NCBI RefSeq assembly: GCF_024138145.1
Contig: NZ_CP099999.1
Location: 1 to 47,551 of the forward strand
Direction of reading: 5' to 3'
Length of the DNA: 47,551 nt
From: Natronosalvus halobius
Lineage (GTDB): Archaea; Halobacteriota; Halobacteria; Halobacteriales; Natrialbaceae
How positions within the stretch are numbered: position 1 is the first letter of the stretch; the number at the start of each line of letters is the position of its first letter. Below, in pieces: positions 1-7,281 of this stretch. A program made the position numbers and the translations under genes. Below the pieces are notes generated by a model, which worked only from the letters and a program-made list of their open reading frames with translations, did not search any database and was not told where the DNA came from.

Positions 1-45
1 GAATACTGATACTGCGTCTGACAAACCTATTTGTATGCCCTATCT

Positions 46-63
46 GTATACAGTATACGTATA
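46..63. promoter_or_regulatory. Left copy of parAB-flanking palindromic repeat (operator or centromere candidate)
   Basis: The 18 bases GTATACAGTATACGTATA lie directly before the ParA gene. The core GTATACAGTATAC is a near-perfect palindrome. The same 18 bases occur in inverted orientation just after the partner gene at 1355-1373. The site sits about where a TATA box for a leaderless start at 75 would be, so bound protein would block transcription. Function as operator and/or parS is inferred from this placement. Confidence 0.6.
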
Positions 64-74
64 TGGAAAACACC

Positions 75-905
75 ATGAGAGCCGCGACGTACGTCCCGAA
101 GGGTGGCGTCGGGAAGACGACGTCAACGGGCCACATCGCCGTTTCGGCGGTGAACCACCACGACCTCGAGGTCGTTGCACTCGACCTCGCCGGCACCCAG
201 AACGACCTGGCGACACAGTTCGGCATCGCCGACGAGGTCGACGACCCCGACGCCCCGATCTCGGCGGTCTTCGGCGAGAACTGGAGTTTCATCCGAGACA
301 ATATCGACGACATCGTCGATCGGATGGTCTTCGAGACCGACGAGGGAGTGGACATCATCCCGGCAGATGAGGGTCTCGGCGGCGCCGACAACAACCTCGC
401 GAACGTCCCACGTGAGGATCGGTACGGAAAACTCGACGCGTTCATCACCGACGAGCTCGCCCCGCGCTACGATCTCGTCCTCCTGGACCTCCCCGGAAAG
501 GAGGACAACATCACGATCAACGGGCTGTTCGCCGCCGAGAACGTCGTCGCGCCGCTGAAACCCGGCGAGTTCGAACGCAACCAGGCGAAGAATCTCGAGA
601 CGGAACTCGAGGCGATCCGCGACGACGCCGATCACGACGCGAGCCCACAACTCCAGCTCGTGTTCGCGACGATGATCGAGAAGGGGACGAACCTCTCGGG
701 TGAGTTCGAAGCCGAACTCGAGAAGGCTTATCCCGACGTCGCCGGTCCGTCGGTGACGAAAGCCCAGGACATCGGGAACGAACAGGCGAGAGGCCGGACG
801 CTGTTCGCGCTCGAGGACGACGAACTGTACGCGACAGGGAAGCGAGCGCGCGACTCGTATCGCAAACTGACCAACGATCTACTCGACCGACTGGAGGCAC
901 GATAA
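75..905 (+). CDS. parA: ParA/MinD-type partition ATPase
   Basis: This is a P-loop ATPase of the ParA/Soj family, which binds DNA as an ATP dimer and positions plasmids before division. The deviant Walker A motif KGGVGKTT is near the N-terminus, and a hydrophobic strand ending LVLLDLPG matches the Walker A-prime/B region. About 276 residues is normal for the short plasmid type without an N-terminal HTH. The ATG at 75 is preferred over the one at 63 because it gives the family-typical short lead before the P-loop and puts the GTATAC repeat upstream; the longer start would add four residues. The next gene begins one base after the stop, as in a parA-parB pair. Confidence 0.9.
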   Translation: MRAATYVPKGGVGKTTSTGHIAVSAVNHHDLEVVALDLAGTQNDLATQFGIADEVDDPDAPISAVFGENWSFIRDNIDDIVDRMVFETDEGVDIIPADEGLGGADNNLANVPREDRYGKLDAFITDELAPRYDLVLLDLPGKEDNITINGLFAAENVVAPLKPGEFERNQAKNLETELEAIRDDADHDASPQLQLVFATMIEKGTNLSGEFEAELEKAYPDVAGPSVTKAQDIGNEQARGRTLFALEDDELYATGKRARDSYRKLTNDLLDRLEAR

Positions 906-906
906 C

Positions 907-1317
907 ATGACCGACGACACATCCAAAGCCGAAGCCCTACTCGAGGAAGCGAAGAGCCAGAAACGCCACGAAACCGAGCCGTCGAACGAACCGACCGACG
1001 ATTCGCCGTCGCTCGAGGGCGCGATCGTCGACGCGTACGCGGCGATCGACGCTGGCGACGCCCACAGCAACCTGACGATTCGGGATTCCGATCTGGCAGC
1101 GCTCGTCGCTGGCCTCGACGAGACGGACGGCCTCGGGGAGATCGTGGCCGACGCCCAGGACGAACTCGACCGTGAGGGAACCGACGCCGACGCGACGAAA
1201 GCGATGGCACTCGGACTCCTGGTACGCGTCGGTCTCTCGGAAGTCGCCCCGGAAGCCGTCGAAACGACGCTCGAGGCGAAGAAACGCCATGCTGTGAATC
1301 AAGCATCCGAAATCTGA
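907..1317 (+). CDS. Small acidic partner of ParA (putative centromere-binding or adaptor protein)
   Basis: This 136-residue acidic protein starts two bases after the ParA stop, so the two are very likely co-transcribed. It has no ParB/Srx domain or clear ribbon-helix-helix that I can see. Residues 1-35 are polar and low in complexity, and the rest is predicted helical with a basic C-terminal patch (EAKKRHAV). In plasmids the gene after parA usually encodes the centromere-binding protein, and the flanking inverted GTATAC repeats would be its natural target. That role is inferred from position, not from a recognised domain. Confidence 0.75.
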   Translation: MTDDTSKAEALLEEAKSQKRHETEPSNEPTDDSPSLEGAIVDAYAAIDAGDAHSNLTIRDSDLAALVAGLDETDGLGEIVADAQDELDREGTDADATKAMALGLLVRVGLSEVAPEAVETTLEAKKRHAVNQASEI

Positions 1318-1354
1318 ATCTGGAAGCGGTATTCGCAGTCTGAATATAGATATT

Positions 1355-1373
1355 GTATACGTATACTGTATAC
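1355..1373. promoter_or_regulatory. Right copy of parAB-flanking palindromic repeat
   Basis: GTATACGTATACTGTATAC begins 38 bp after the partner-gene stop. Its reverse complement contains the same 18 bases found at 46-63, so the parAB pair is bracketed by inverted copies. A centromere or a second operator for the next gene (TATA-like TTTATACC at 1393-1400) are both possible. Confidence 0.6.
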
Positions 1374-1423
1374 GATTACAGTAAGACGATAGTTTATACC
1401 GGAAGAGGCAGCGAACGCCGGCG

Positions 1424-1588
1424 ATGCACCCACAGGACGACCTGTTGATCGTCGAGGCGCTGATCGAATACGCTCGCGAACGCGTACTCCACGACCCCGA
1501 CCGGCGCGATCGGGCGCTGGCGCTCGCCGAGGACGTCGCCGGCGAGCACGGGCTGGGGCTCGAGGACGCGCTGTTTCAGATTGAATGA
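1424..1588 (+). CDS. Small helical hypothetical protein (54 aa)
   Basis: This is an ATG-initiated frame of 54 codons ending at TGA. It has haloarchaeal codon usage (third positions mostly G or C) and an acidic, helical product beginning MHPQDDLLIV. A TATA-like TTTATACC at 1393-1400 lies about 27 nt before the start, consistent with leaderless expression. Small proteins of this style are common in haloarchaea, but I cannot name the family. It may be regulated through the GTATAC repeat just upstream. Confidence 0.6.
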   Translation: MHPQDDLLIVEALIEYARERVLHDPDRRDRALALAEDVAGEHGLGLEDALFQIE

Positions 1589-1631
1589 CGCGCTGGATTT
1601 ATATCACCAGACGTGTCGTTTGAGGTTGATA

Positions 1632-1832
1632 ATGACTCAACCAATCAACACGAGTCCTGTCTGGGGCGTCCCTTCCGGTCTCTTTGTGGCAGGAATCATT
1701 CTCGTAGCAGCAGGTATCGGATTCCTCCACGGTGGCGAATCAATAGGATGGGGCCATCTATTCTTAGGAGCTTTAGCCATGATTGTATCGCCAATTTCTC
1801 TATTCATTTTCTCCCCGAAAGGTACCGTCTGA
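1632..1832 (+). CDS. Two-helix membrane protein (66 aa)
   Basis: The ATG at 1632 gives a 66-residue product with two hydrophobic helices, roughly residues 13-29 (GLFVAGIILVAAGIGFL) and 40-58, joined by a short His/Gly/Glu loop. An upstream in-frame ATG at 1581 would add a polar tail that overlaps the previous gene and lacks support. Codon usage is less GC-rich than its neighbours. Function unknown; similar tiny membrane proteins occur at 8765-8893 and 47314-47490 in this window. Confidence 0.55.
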   Translation: MTQPINTSPVWGVPSGLFVAGIILVAAGIGFLHGGESIGWGHLFLGALAMIVSPISLFIFSPKGTV

Positions 1833-2080
1833 ACCCCTCTGTTTCCTATCCGTCCGCTAACAGGCGTCAGACGTTGATATCCGGGCGATTAGCATCTAGG
1901 ACTAGGGAAGAGCAAAAGATATAGCGACATACAGTATATAAACCCCTAAAACGAGGGTAGAAGACTCGAGACTACCGAGAACACACGCCTCAGACGACTC
2001 GCCTACTACTTTGTTAAACACCAGTTTAACCAAACAGATTTACTAGGGTCGACGCTGTACCCCGCAGGTGTGAACGTACA
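1833..2080. promoter_or_regulatory. Integrase upstream region with inverted repeat
   Basis: This 248-bp gap holds no convincing gene. A perfect inverted repeat, GTTAAAC-ACCA-GTTTAAC, lies at 2013-2030, 50 bp before the recombinase start. A second TATA-like sequence (GTATATAAACCC) lies at about 1935-1946. The inverted repeat is a plausible operator or recombinase-directionality site. Confidence 0.55.
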
Positions 2081-3229
2081 ATGAACGAGAGACCACCTTC
2101 TCGAGGCCGAAACCCCAGGGATTACACCGTCGAAGAGGCGGTCACGCGCTACCTCGATTCACTCAACTCGGACGGCTCGCGCAAAACGATGCGAACGCCA
2201 CTGAATCGATTCGTCGAGTTCTGCGAGCGCCACGAGATCGCGGCGCCGGGCGAGCTCACCTCGGGTGACATCCAGGACTTCGGCTACGAACTGAAAGAGG
2301 ACCACCGAGACGGGAACCTGAAAGCGTCGACGGCGAACACCTACTACGACTACGTCCGGGCGTTCCTCGGGTTCTGTGTCCGAAACGAGATGGCCGACCA
2401 GAACCCTGCGAAAACCGATCGGGGGCAGGAGTACCTCCCCGACGACACCGGCGATCGGGACGCCCAGTACTGGACGACCGAGCAACGCACGCAGATCCTC
2501 AACTACGTCACCCAGCGACTCGACTGGGCGCTCGACGGGAAGATCGACGTCGACCCCGATATCGCGTACCGTGACCGAACAATGGTCGTCCTACTCGCGA
2601 GAACCGGGGCCCGAGGCGCCGAACTTTTTAATGACCTCAAGGATCGGGAACGGACTGGCGTCACCTGGGGCGACGTCGACCTCGAGAACGCGGTCCTGTA
2701 CGTCTTCGGAAAGGGGCGCAAACACAATCAGGAGGTTCCCCTCCCGAAGTCCGCCCGCGAAGTACTGGATCGGTGGCAACGGAAGGCCGACCCGCCGAGT
2801 GACGACTGGCCGATCTTCCCGAGCTGGAGCTACAAGGCTCGACGGAAGAACCTCGAGGACGAAATCGGCTCGAAAGTGGTGTCTCTGCGTTTCGAGGAAC
2901 GGGGCGACGTACTGAAAACCGAGTTTCTCGACGAACTCCTCGAGGAGTATGAGGTGGCGCCACCGGCGATCTCGAAAGAGCGCGCTCGGCAGATCATGAA
3001 ACAACTGACCGACGAGGCGAACATCGACGTCGACGACCGCCACGGCTATCTCACGCCGCACGGCGCCCGCCGCCGTCTCGGGGCCGACCTGTACGCGGCA
3101 GGCGAGTCCGAGCGTGCACAGGATGCACTACGGCACAACTCAATCGAGACGACTCACGAGGCCTACAGCCACCTCAACACGAAAGACACGGCCGACACGA
3201 TCGACGAGGTCCTCGAAGAAATCGAATAG
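2081..3229 (+). CDS. Tyrosine recombinase/integrase (XerC/D type)
   Basis: This 382-residue site-specific recombinase has an N-terminal SAM-like core-binding domain (about residues 15-115) and a catalytic domain. Visible catalytic residues are Arg178 in TGARGAE, a lysine in the beta-hairpin GKGRKHN (211 or 214), His327 and Arg330 in HGARR, His352 in LRHNS and the nucleophile Tyr362 in EAYSHL. The family cuts and rejoins DNA through a 3'-phosphotyrosine. All active-site residues are present, so the enzyme should be active. An inverted repeat lies 50 bp upstream. No att site or tRNA target was recognised beside it, so it may integrate the element or resolve multimers. Confidence 0.93.
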   Translation: MNERPPSRGRNPRDYTVEEAVTRYLDSLNSDGSRKTMRTPLNRFVEFCERHEIAAPGELTSGDIQDFGYELKEDHRDGNLKASTANTYYDYVRAFLGFCVRNEMADQNPAKTDRGQEYLPDDTGDRDAQYWTTEQRTQILNYVTQRLDWALDGKIDVDPDIAYRDRTMVVLLARTGARGAELFNDLKDRERTGVTWGDVDLENAVLYVFGKGRKHNQEVPLPKSAREVLDRWQRKADPPSDDWPIFPSWSYKARRKNLEDEIGSKVVSLRFEERGDVLKTEFLDELLEEYEVAPPAISKERARQIMKQLTDEANIDVDDRHGYLTPHGARRRLGADLYAAGESERAQDALRHNSIETTHEAYSHLNTKDTADTIDEVLEEIE

Positions 3230-3241
3230 CGCCCCACTCCG

Positions 3242-3511
3242 TCAACTGTTCTCGTCTTCTAATTGCTCCCGCAGGTCCTCGACTTCTTCCTCGAGCCGCG
3301 CCAACCTCTCCTCGGTGTCTTCTTCGACGACGGCCTCGCGAAGCTGGTCGTAGAGTTCTGGATCGTGTTCACGCAGTAGACGGGCGTCGGTTTCCATCCG
3401 GTCCATCTTCCCGCGCACTCGAGAACGGTGGCTCGAGCGCACACTAGCGTCCATATCTGGGTCTCCTCGTATTGCATCCCGTTCGCCGTCGGTGAGCAAC
3501 GCCCTCGTCAT
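3242..3511 (-). CDS. Small coiled-coil haloarchaeal protein, possible regulator
   Basis: This 89-residue product begins MTRALLTDGERDAI. A central basic stretch (SSHRSRVRGKMDRM) is followed by a helical region ending in an acidic coiled coil (EERLARLEEEVEDLREQLED). The pattern of LTDxER, a basic segment and a leucine-rich tail recalls a widespread haloarchaeal uncharacterised family. The ATG at 3511 is chosen over 3541 because the CATATATG box at 3540-3547 then lies about 30 bp upstream as a TATA element; the longer frame would start inside that box. Its promoter shares palindromes with the divergent small-gene operon, so it could be the regulator of that operon. Confidence 0.75.
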   Translation of the reverse strand: MTRALLTDGERDAIRGDPDMDASVRSSHRSRVRGKMDRMETDARLLREHDPELYDQLREAVVEEDTEERLARLEEEVEDLREQLEDENS

Positions 3512-3535
3512 TCGTTCGCCGTCTGTGTTGCCGGT

Positions 3536-3630
3536 CAACATATATGGTGTGATCTAACGAGATGCCGTGATAAAAGTATACCGTGCTTATTCAACAGTAT
3601 CTACAGCAGCGCAACATATATGTTGAATAA
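3536..3630. promoter_or_regulatory. Divergent promoter with duplicated palindromic operators
   Basis: CAACATATATGTTG, a perfect 14-bp palindrome, lies at 3612-3625. A copy with one mismatch (CAACATATATGGTG) lies at 3536-3549. Each sits about 28-32 bp before a start codon, one facing left (3511) and one right (3647), so each overlaps a TATA box. In addition, TTATTCAAC (3587-3595) and GTTGAATAA (3622-3630) form an inverted repeat. This is a classic layout for one dimeric repressor controlling both transcripts. Confidence 0.7.
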
Positions 3631-3646
3631 GATAGAAACGTGATGT

Positions 3647-4051
3647 ATGGCACAGAGTCAAGCCGACCGACCCGAATGGCTGCCAGACGAGTACGACGCA
3701 GACGCATCGCTACGCGAACGGCTTCCGATCATGGCCGAGATTGACGGCGGTATCGAACTGCACGTCGGCGACGAGCGCGGCATCGTCGAGATCGTCGGTG
3801 AGCCACTCGAGCTGACCGAGAACGCCGCTGAGTGTTACACGCTGAGAACCGGATCGGCCTCGAAATGGCGCCAGGGAGTCTGGCGGAACGAGATCGTCGT
3901 TCCGAAGGAACACGAGGCCGTGTTGAAATCGGTCGACCCGGAGCAGAGCTTCGAGGACTATGAACGGACGAAGAAAACCGAACTTCGAGGCGTCGACGTT
4001 CGGATTTACGGCATCGATCACGAGCGGCTCGGGCGCGAGGTGCCGGCATGA
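3647..4051 (+). CDS. Hypothetical protein, first gene of the small-gene operon
   Basis: This 134-residue acidic soluble protein starts about 28 bp after a TATA-like palindrome. It has a predicted beta-rich middle (GGIELHVGDERGIVEIVGE) and ends GREVPA. It shows no metal-binding cysteines or membrane segment. The stop overlaps the next start by four bases (ATGA), the arrangement used throughout this operon. I do not recognise the family. Confidence 0.75.
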   Translation: MAQSQADRPEWLPDEYDADASLRERLPIMAEIDGGIELHVGDERGIVEIVGEPLELTENAAECYTLRTGSASKWRQGVWRNEIVVPKEHEAVLKSVDPEQSFEDYERTKKTELRGVDVRIYGIDHERLGREVPA

Positions 4052-4437
4052 GCCTCCCTGACCCCGAAACGACGGAGTGCGAACCGATCGAGATCGACGA
4101 CGACGAAGTCCTCGAGCAGATTCCCGAGGACAACCCGTTCAAGGCGGCGATCGTCGAGATGAAAGACGACGACGCGTCGTGGACCGAGGTGTTGGAACGC
4201 CTCGAGGACGCGTACAACCCGATCGACAAGACGGCCTACAAGGAATCGATGGTCCGAATGCCTGAGTACCGGATTCGGGCGGTCGTCCACTGCGAGCAAT
4301 CGACCTCTGGAGAGCGTTACGAGTCGTTCACCCACGCAGACGAGACCGAAGACGCGGCTATCGAGTGGGCCGAATCAAAACACGACGTTCTGCGCGTCGA
4401 ATCGACCGAGAAGGTCGGAATGGTGACCGTCGGATGA
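4048..4437 (+). CDS. Hypothetical protein of the small-gene operon (129 aa)
   Basis: The N-terminal half is acidic and helical (EDNPFKAAIVEMKDDDASWTEVLERLEDAY). The C-terminal half looks like a small alpha/beta unit (YRIRAVVHCEQ ... DAAIEWAESKHDVLRVESTEKVGMV), a pattern typical of small haloarchaeal modules that repeat strand-helix-strand. Start and stop overlap both neighbours, so translation is probably coupled. Function unknown. Confidence 0.75.
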   Translation: MSLPDPETTECEPIEIDDDEVLEQIPEDNPFKAAIVEMKDDDASWTEVLERLEDAYNPIDKTAYKESMVRMPEYRIRAVVHCEQSTSGERYESFTHADETEDAAIEWAESKHDVLRVESTEKVGMVTVG

Positions 4438-4742
4438 GCGACTTCGAACGAGACGACGTCGACCGAATCGAGGAGTTCTACCGCCTCGAGCACGCCAGCG
4501 GGTGCGTCTACGTCGGTCGGCGCGGCATTACGGCCATCAAAGCCGCCGACTTCGACGAGGACGGCACGATCTTCCCGCTGGGGTACACCAAATCGGAACT
4601 CGAGCGGAAGGTCAACAATCAGGGACTCGAGTCCGTCTCTCGAGAGGACGTCCCCGACCGCGCAGAGAACTACCTCGAGCACCAGTTCTACGCTCGGGCT
4701 GTGAATCTGGGGATGGCCGATATCGCGGGTGAAACGGCATGA
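4434..4742 (+). CDS. Hypothetical protein of the small-gene operon (102 aa)
   Basis: The ATG at 4434 overlaps the upstream stop and gives a 102-residue product beginning MSDFERDDVD. An upstream in-frame start at 4365 would lie inside the previous gene. The middle carries a short beta segment (GCVYVGRRGITAIKA) and the end is helical. No known motif was seen. The stop overlaps the next ATG. Confidence 0.72.
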   Translation: MSDFERDDVDRIEEFYRLEHASGCVYVGRRGITAIKAADFDEDGTIFPLGYTKSELERKVNNQGLESVSREDVPDRAENYLEHQFYARAVNLGMADIAGETA

Positions 4743-4981
4743 GCTTCGAACGCGTCCCCGACGAGCTGCGGAAGAACAACCTCGCCATCCGCTGCATGAT
4801 CGGCGAGGACGACCCCGACCTCTGTGACGGCTGGCTGACGAGCGTCGAGATCGACCCCTCGGACGTCCGAGTGGACGGCTACGACCGACTCCGCTTCGCG
4901 GAGCACGTCCCGACCGAGTGTCCGGAATGTGGCGATCGCGTCCTCGAGTACAACGGTGTGGAGGTGACGTTTCACGCATGA
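4739..4981 (+). CDS. Small zinc-ribbon-like protein (80 aa)
   Basis: The product begins MSFERVPDELRK and has a CPECGD knuckle near residue 60, plus two isolated cysteines near residues 19 and 29. This suggests a partial or single zinc knuckle. It overlaps both neighbours by four bases. Likely a small nucleic-acid- or protein-binding accessory factor, but nothing beyond the cysteine pair supports this. Confidence 0.7.
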   Translation: MSFERVPDELRKNNLAIRCMIGEDDPDLCDGWLTSVEIDPSDVRVDGYDRLRFAEHVPTECPECGDRVLEYNGVEVTFHA

Positions 4982-5172
4982 TCACCGACTTACTCGCCCA
5001 GCTGGCGTTTATTCACCGGGAGATACCGGAGGAAGAGTTCGACCTCGATACCGCTGTGGAAACGGCCATCGACACCGTTGAGAGAGACGTAACTGAGGAA
5101 GAACGCGACGAACTCGACAGTCTCCTCCCGGAGTGGCTAGAGCAGGGCGACGATGAGAGGGCCGCAGCATGA
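4978..5172 (+). CDS. Small acidic helical protein (64 aa)
   Basis: The start at 4978 overlaps the upstream stop (ATGA). The product (MITDLLAQLAFIHREIPEEE...) is almost entirely helical and strongly acidic, with about a third of residues Asp or Glu and no cysteines. The frame could extend upstream to 4918 but only through the previous gene. Function unknown. Confidence 0.65.
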   Translation: MITDLLAQLAFIHREIPEEEFDLDTAVETAIDTVERDVTEEERDELDSLLPEWLEQGDDERAAA

Positions 5173-5339
5173 GCCTCCACGAGTGCCGACGATGCGGGAA
5201 GGAAATCGCAACGAACTCCACGACGGCAGGCGCGTTCGCGATGCCGCCGACGCTGTACTGCGTCCACGACGGAGACGCCGTCGAGATGGATGTCGTTTCG
5301 GAGGCCGACCTCCTTGAGGAGGCGATCGTCCATGAGTAA
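5169..5339 (+). CDS. Small zinc-knuckle protein (56 aa)
   Basis: A 56-codon frame runs from ATG at 5169, overlapping the previous stop, to TAA at 5337-5339. The N-terminus MSLHECRRCGKEI carries a CxxC pair, and a third Cys and a His follow in LYCVHDGD, giving a possible C2CH zinc site. The next gene starts eight bases before its stop. Short but well supported by coupling and codon use. Confidence 0.65.
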   Translation: MSLHECRRCGKEIATNSTTAGAFAMPPTLYCVHDGDAVEMDVVSEADLLEEAIVHE

Positions 5340-5556
5340 CGAGACGGACCACTGGCAGGTCGTCGAAATCACAGGCGTCGGTATCGGCGAGATGTGGTTC
5401 GACGTCGTCGCCGACGAGCTCTCCCAGGACGTCGCCGAACGACGAGCCGGCCAGCGAGATCGCCACGTTGCCGTCCCAATGACCTACGACCCCGGTGAAC
5501 CAGTCGGAATCGGCCAGGTCGTCGACGACTACGACCGGGCGGTGATCGACCGATGA
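5332..5556 (+). CDS. Small hypothetical protein (74 aa)
   Basis: The ATG at 5332 gives MSNETDHWQVVEITGVGIGEMWFDVV and so on. The alternative start at 5290 lies inside the preceding gene and is not preferred. Predicted to be a small beta-rich domain with no cysteines. Its start is in an overlapping GAGTAA junction of a kind repeated along this operon. Function unknown. Confidence 0.68.
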   Translation: MSNETDHWQVVEITGVGIGEMWFDVVADELSQDVAERRAGQRDRHVAVPMTYDPGEPVGIGQVVDDYDRAVIDR

Positions 5557-5855
5557 TCCGACGTTTGTACTGGGGCGTCATGTTCAACCTCTCGAGGGCG
5601 ACAGCGCTCGCGATCTGCGAACCGAAGCTCCGACTCGGGCGTCGGCGCCACGACGGTAACTGCGACGAGTGTGGCGAGCGCTGTTCTCCCTACGCGATGG
5701 AGAAGCTGGACTTCCCGATCGAGAGTCTCGAGCCCGAAGCGACATCGAGTCGCGAAAAGCTCCGGGCGATGTTCAGCGCGGACTACGTCCGGTACTGTCT
5801 CGAGTGCGGTAACGGAATCGAAACCGAGCAAGCAGGGGTGGACGATGCCGAGTAA
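5553..5855 (+). CDS. Zinc-binding hypothetical protein (100 aa)
   Basis: The protein starts with a basic amphipathic segment (MIRRLYWGVMFNLSRATALAI). Two cysteine pairs follow: CDEC with a further Cys in CSPYA, then CLECGNG near the C-terminus. This pattern suits one four-cysteine zinc site with a long insert. Overlaps both neighbours. No catalytic motif was seen. Confidence 0.72.
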   Translation: MIRRLYWGVMFNLSRATALAICEPKLRLGRRRHDGNCDECGERCSPYAMEKLDFPIESLEPEATSSREKLRAMFSADYVRYCLECGNGIETEQAGVDDAE

Positions 5856-6093
5856 CACCTCGAACGGCATCGACCGCTCGAAGGTCGAATACGTCCGCTC
5901 TCAGCACTGGCGATACGAGGGGACCGACTACGTTCTCGGATACATCCCGAGCGAGTGCTCGGAGTGTGGAAAGACCATCCCGGACGACCATGCCGGATAC
6001 ATCCGCGACGGCCCTCGAGCGAACGGCGGAGACGGCGGCATGGACGAACTGTGCTTCGACTGCGGTAATGAGGTGACTGGATTTGCAGACTGA
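5845..6093 (+). CDS. Zinc-ribbon-like protein (82 aa)
   Basis: The ATG at 5845 is chosen because the longer frame from 5671 only shadows the previous gene. Two CxxC knuckles are visible, CSECGK in the middle and CFDCGN near the end, about 35 residues apart and sufficient for a zinc ribbon. The segment between is glycine-rich and aspartate-rich. Probably a small adaptor or nucleic-acid-binding protein. Confidence 0.7.
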   Translation: MPSNTSNGIDRSKVEYVRSQHWRYEGTDYVLGYIPSECSECGKTIPDDHAGYIRDGPRANGGDGGMDELCFDCGNEVTGFAD

Positions 6094-6415
6094 AACAGAA
6101 CAGACGCGGTTAGCGGATGAACTGAGCCGAATCTACGACATCCTGGAGGACGCATCGGAAGAGGCGGAGACACAGCGAGAGAACGCCGTGATCGGCCTGT
6201 TGTTCATCCTGACGGACTACGGGCGCGACGTCGCACTCCAGCGTGAGTATCCAACGCCGAACCAGAAACTCTTCGAGGCGGTCGGCGGGGAGTTATCCGA
6301 GAAACCTTCCGATCCTGGGTTCTGGCCCGACTACGCTGGCGACCACGACGACTTTTCGATGCTCGTGGACTGGACCGATCCGAACCGGCGGACGGAGGGC
6401 GACAATGGCGAGTAA
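6083..6415 (+). CDS. Acidic helical hypothetical protein with TTG start (110 aa)
   Basis: The frame has no ATG or GTG near its 5' end. A TTG at 6083, overlapping the previous stop by 11 bases, is the most likely start (MQTETEQTRLADELSRIYDI). The product is helical, with a short hydrophobic stretch (AVIGLLFILTDYG) too brief and polar for a confident membrane helix, then an Asp/Trp-rich tail. It ends in DNGE at a repeated stop/start junction. Function unknown. Confidence 0.65.
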   Translation: MQTETEQTRLADELSRIYDILEDASEEAETQRENAVIGLLFILTDYGRDVALQREYPTPNQKLFEAVGGELSEKPSDPGFWPDYAGDHDDFSMLVDWTDPNRRTEGDNGE

Positions 6416-6617
6416 CGATCCTCTCTCGGATCTCGAGATCCGCGAACAGTCCCTCGCACACACGCGAGACGCGCTGGCAGCACTCCAGAAGGTGCCGGCC
6501 GCCGGCTTGGACCAGCCGAAACACGAGACGGTGACGGACCTCGTCGACGGGGCGACGTCGCTCGAGCGCCAGCTCGCAAACGAAGTCGAACAGATTCGAG
6601 GTGGCGACGGTGAGTAA
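6405..6617 (+). CDS. Small coiled-coil hypothetical protein (70 aa)
   Basis: The ATG at 6405 overlaps the upstream stop. The product MASNDPLSDLEIREQSLAHT and so on is all-helical with heptad-like leucines. Its N-terminus (MASNDPLSD) and C-terminus (GGDGE) resemble those of neighbouring genes because the start/stop junction is repeated here and at 6601-6621 and 6831-6850. Function unknown. Confidence 0.66.
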   Translation: MASNDPLSDLEIREQSLAHTRDALAALQKVPAAGLDQPKHETVTDLVDGATSLERQLANEVEQIRGGDGE

Positions 6618-6849
6618 CGATCCGCTCCTGGAGGAGTGTCCCGACTGCGAGGGGACGGACCTCGAGCCAGCCGACGAGATCAACGAAATCATGTGGGACG
6701 ATACGATGACGGCGTGTCACGACTGTAAACTCGTCTTCGACGCCCGTGGGCGGACGCAGGGTGGGTTCGATAGCGAGGTCGCTCGCGAACTGCACTCGGC
6801 GGCGGTCGACGCACTGCTCGACTCTCTCGGTGGTGACGATGGCGAGTAA
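6610..6849 (+). CDS. Zinc-ribbon-like protein with GTG start (79 aa)
   Basis: The GTG at 6610 gives a product starting (V)SNDPLLEECPDCEG, closely matching the start of the preceding gene; another GTG at 6601 would add three residues. Two CxxC pairs (CPDC and CHDC) about 30 residues apart make a zinc ribbon. The C-terminal third is helical. Overlaps both neighbours. Confidence 0.7.
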   Translation: MSNDPLLEECPDCEGTDLEPADEINEIMWDDTMTACHDCKLVFDARGRTQGGFDSEVARELHSAAVDALLDSLGGDDGE

Positions 6850-7081
6850 AGCCACCGACCGAAAGGACGCCTACGAGGAAGACGAGTGCCTGCTGTGCGC
6901 TCCGGCGCCGCATCCGAACTGCGAGATGTACACCGTCCTGGAGGTCCTCAATCGCGAGCACGTGCCGCTCGGGGAGGACGAGAGCGACCACCTGATCGAG
7001 ATTCCGGTGTGCCTCGGGCACTACCAGGCGCTCGAGGAGTACCAGAGCGGGAAGAACGTCGCCGAGGTCGACGTGATATGA
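6839..7081 (+). CDS. Cysteine-containing hypothetical protein (80 aa)
   Basis: The ATG at 6839 lies in the third copy of the repeated junction (start MASKAT; upstream gene ends DDGE). CLLC near residue 17, Cys28 and a later Cys/His in CLGHY could form a C3H zinc site. The rest is acidic and helical. Overlaps the next start (ATGA). Function unknown. Confidence 0.7.
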   Translation: MASKATDRKDAYEEDECLLCAPAPHPNCEMYTVLEVLNREHVPLGEDESDHLIEIPVCLGHYQALEEYQSGKNVAEVDVI

Positions 7082-7281
7082 GCGCCGAATACGAACACGC
7101 GGGCGAGTGGGACTGTGATATCTGCGGCCAGTCCTTCGAGGCCGAACGAAAACTCGACGTCCTCGGGCACGTCCTGGCGGGCTGTCCGTCCTGTGGCGCG
7201 CCCGATCGGGCCGGCGGACACGAGGGATACCGGCGGCGAAAGCGTGAACTCGAGGCCGCGAGGGGTGAGGCCTGTGGGTGA
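7078..7281 (+). CDS. C2H2-like zinc-finger protein (67 aa)
   Basis: CDICGQSF followed by a His in VLGHVLAGC resembles a C2H2 finger, and a second CxxC (CPSCGA) follows immediately. The C-terminus is a basic helix (YRRRKRELEAARGE), which would suit DNA or RNA contact. The start at 7078 overlaps the previous stop. Confidence 0.7.
   Translation: MSAEYEHAGEWDCDICGQSFEAERKLDVLGHVLAGCPSCGAPDRAGGHEGYRRRKRELEAARGEACG

Noticed and set aside
1-60. Possible circular closure with the window end
   Set aside because: The first and last bases do not repeat each other, so closure can be neither supported nor excluded from sequence alone.
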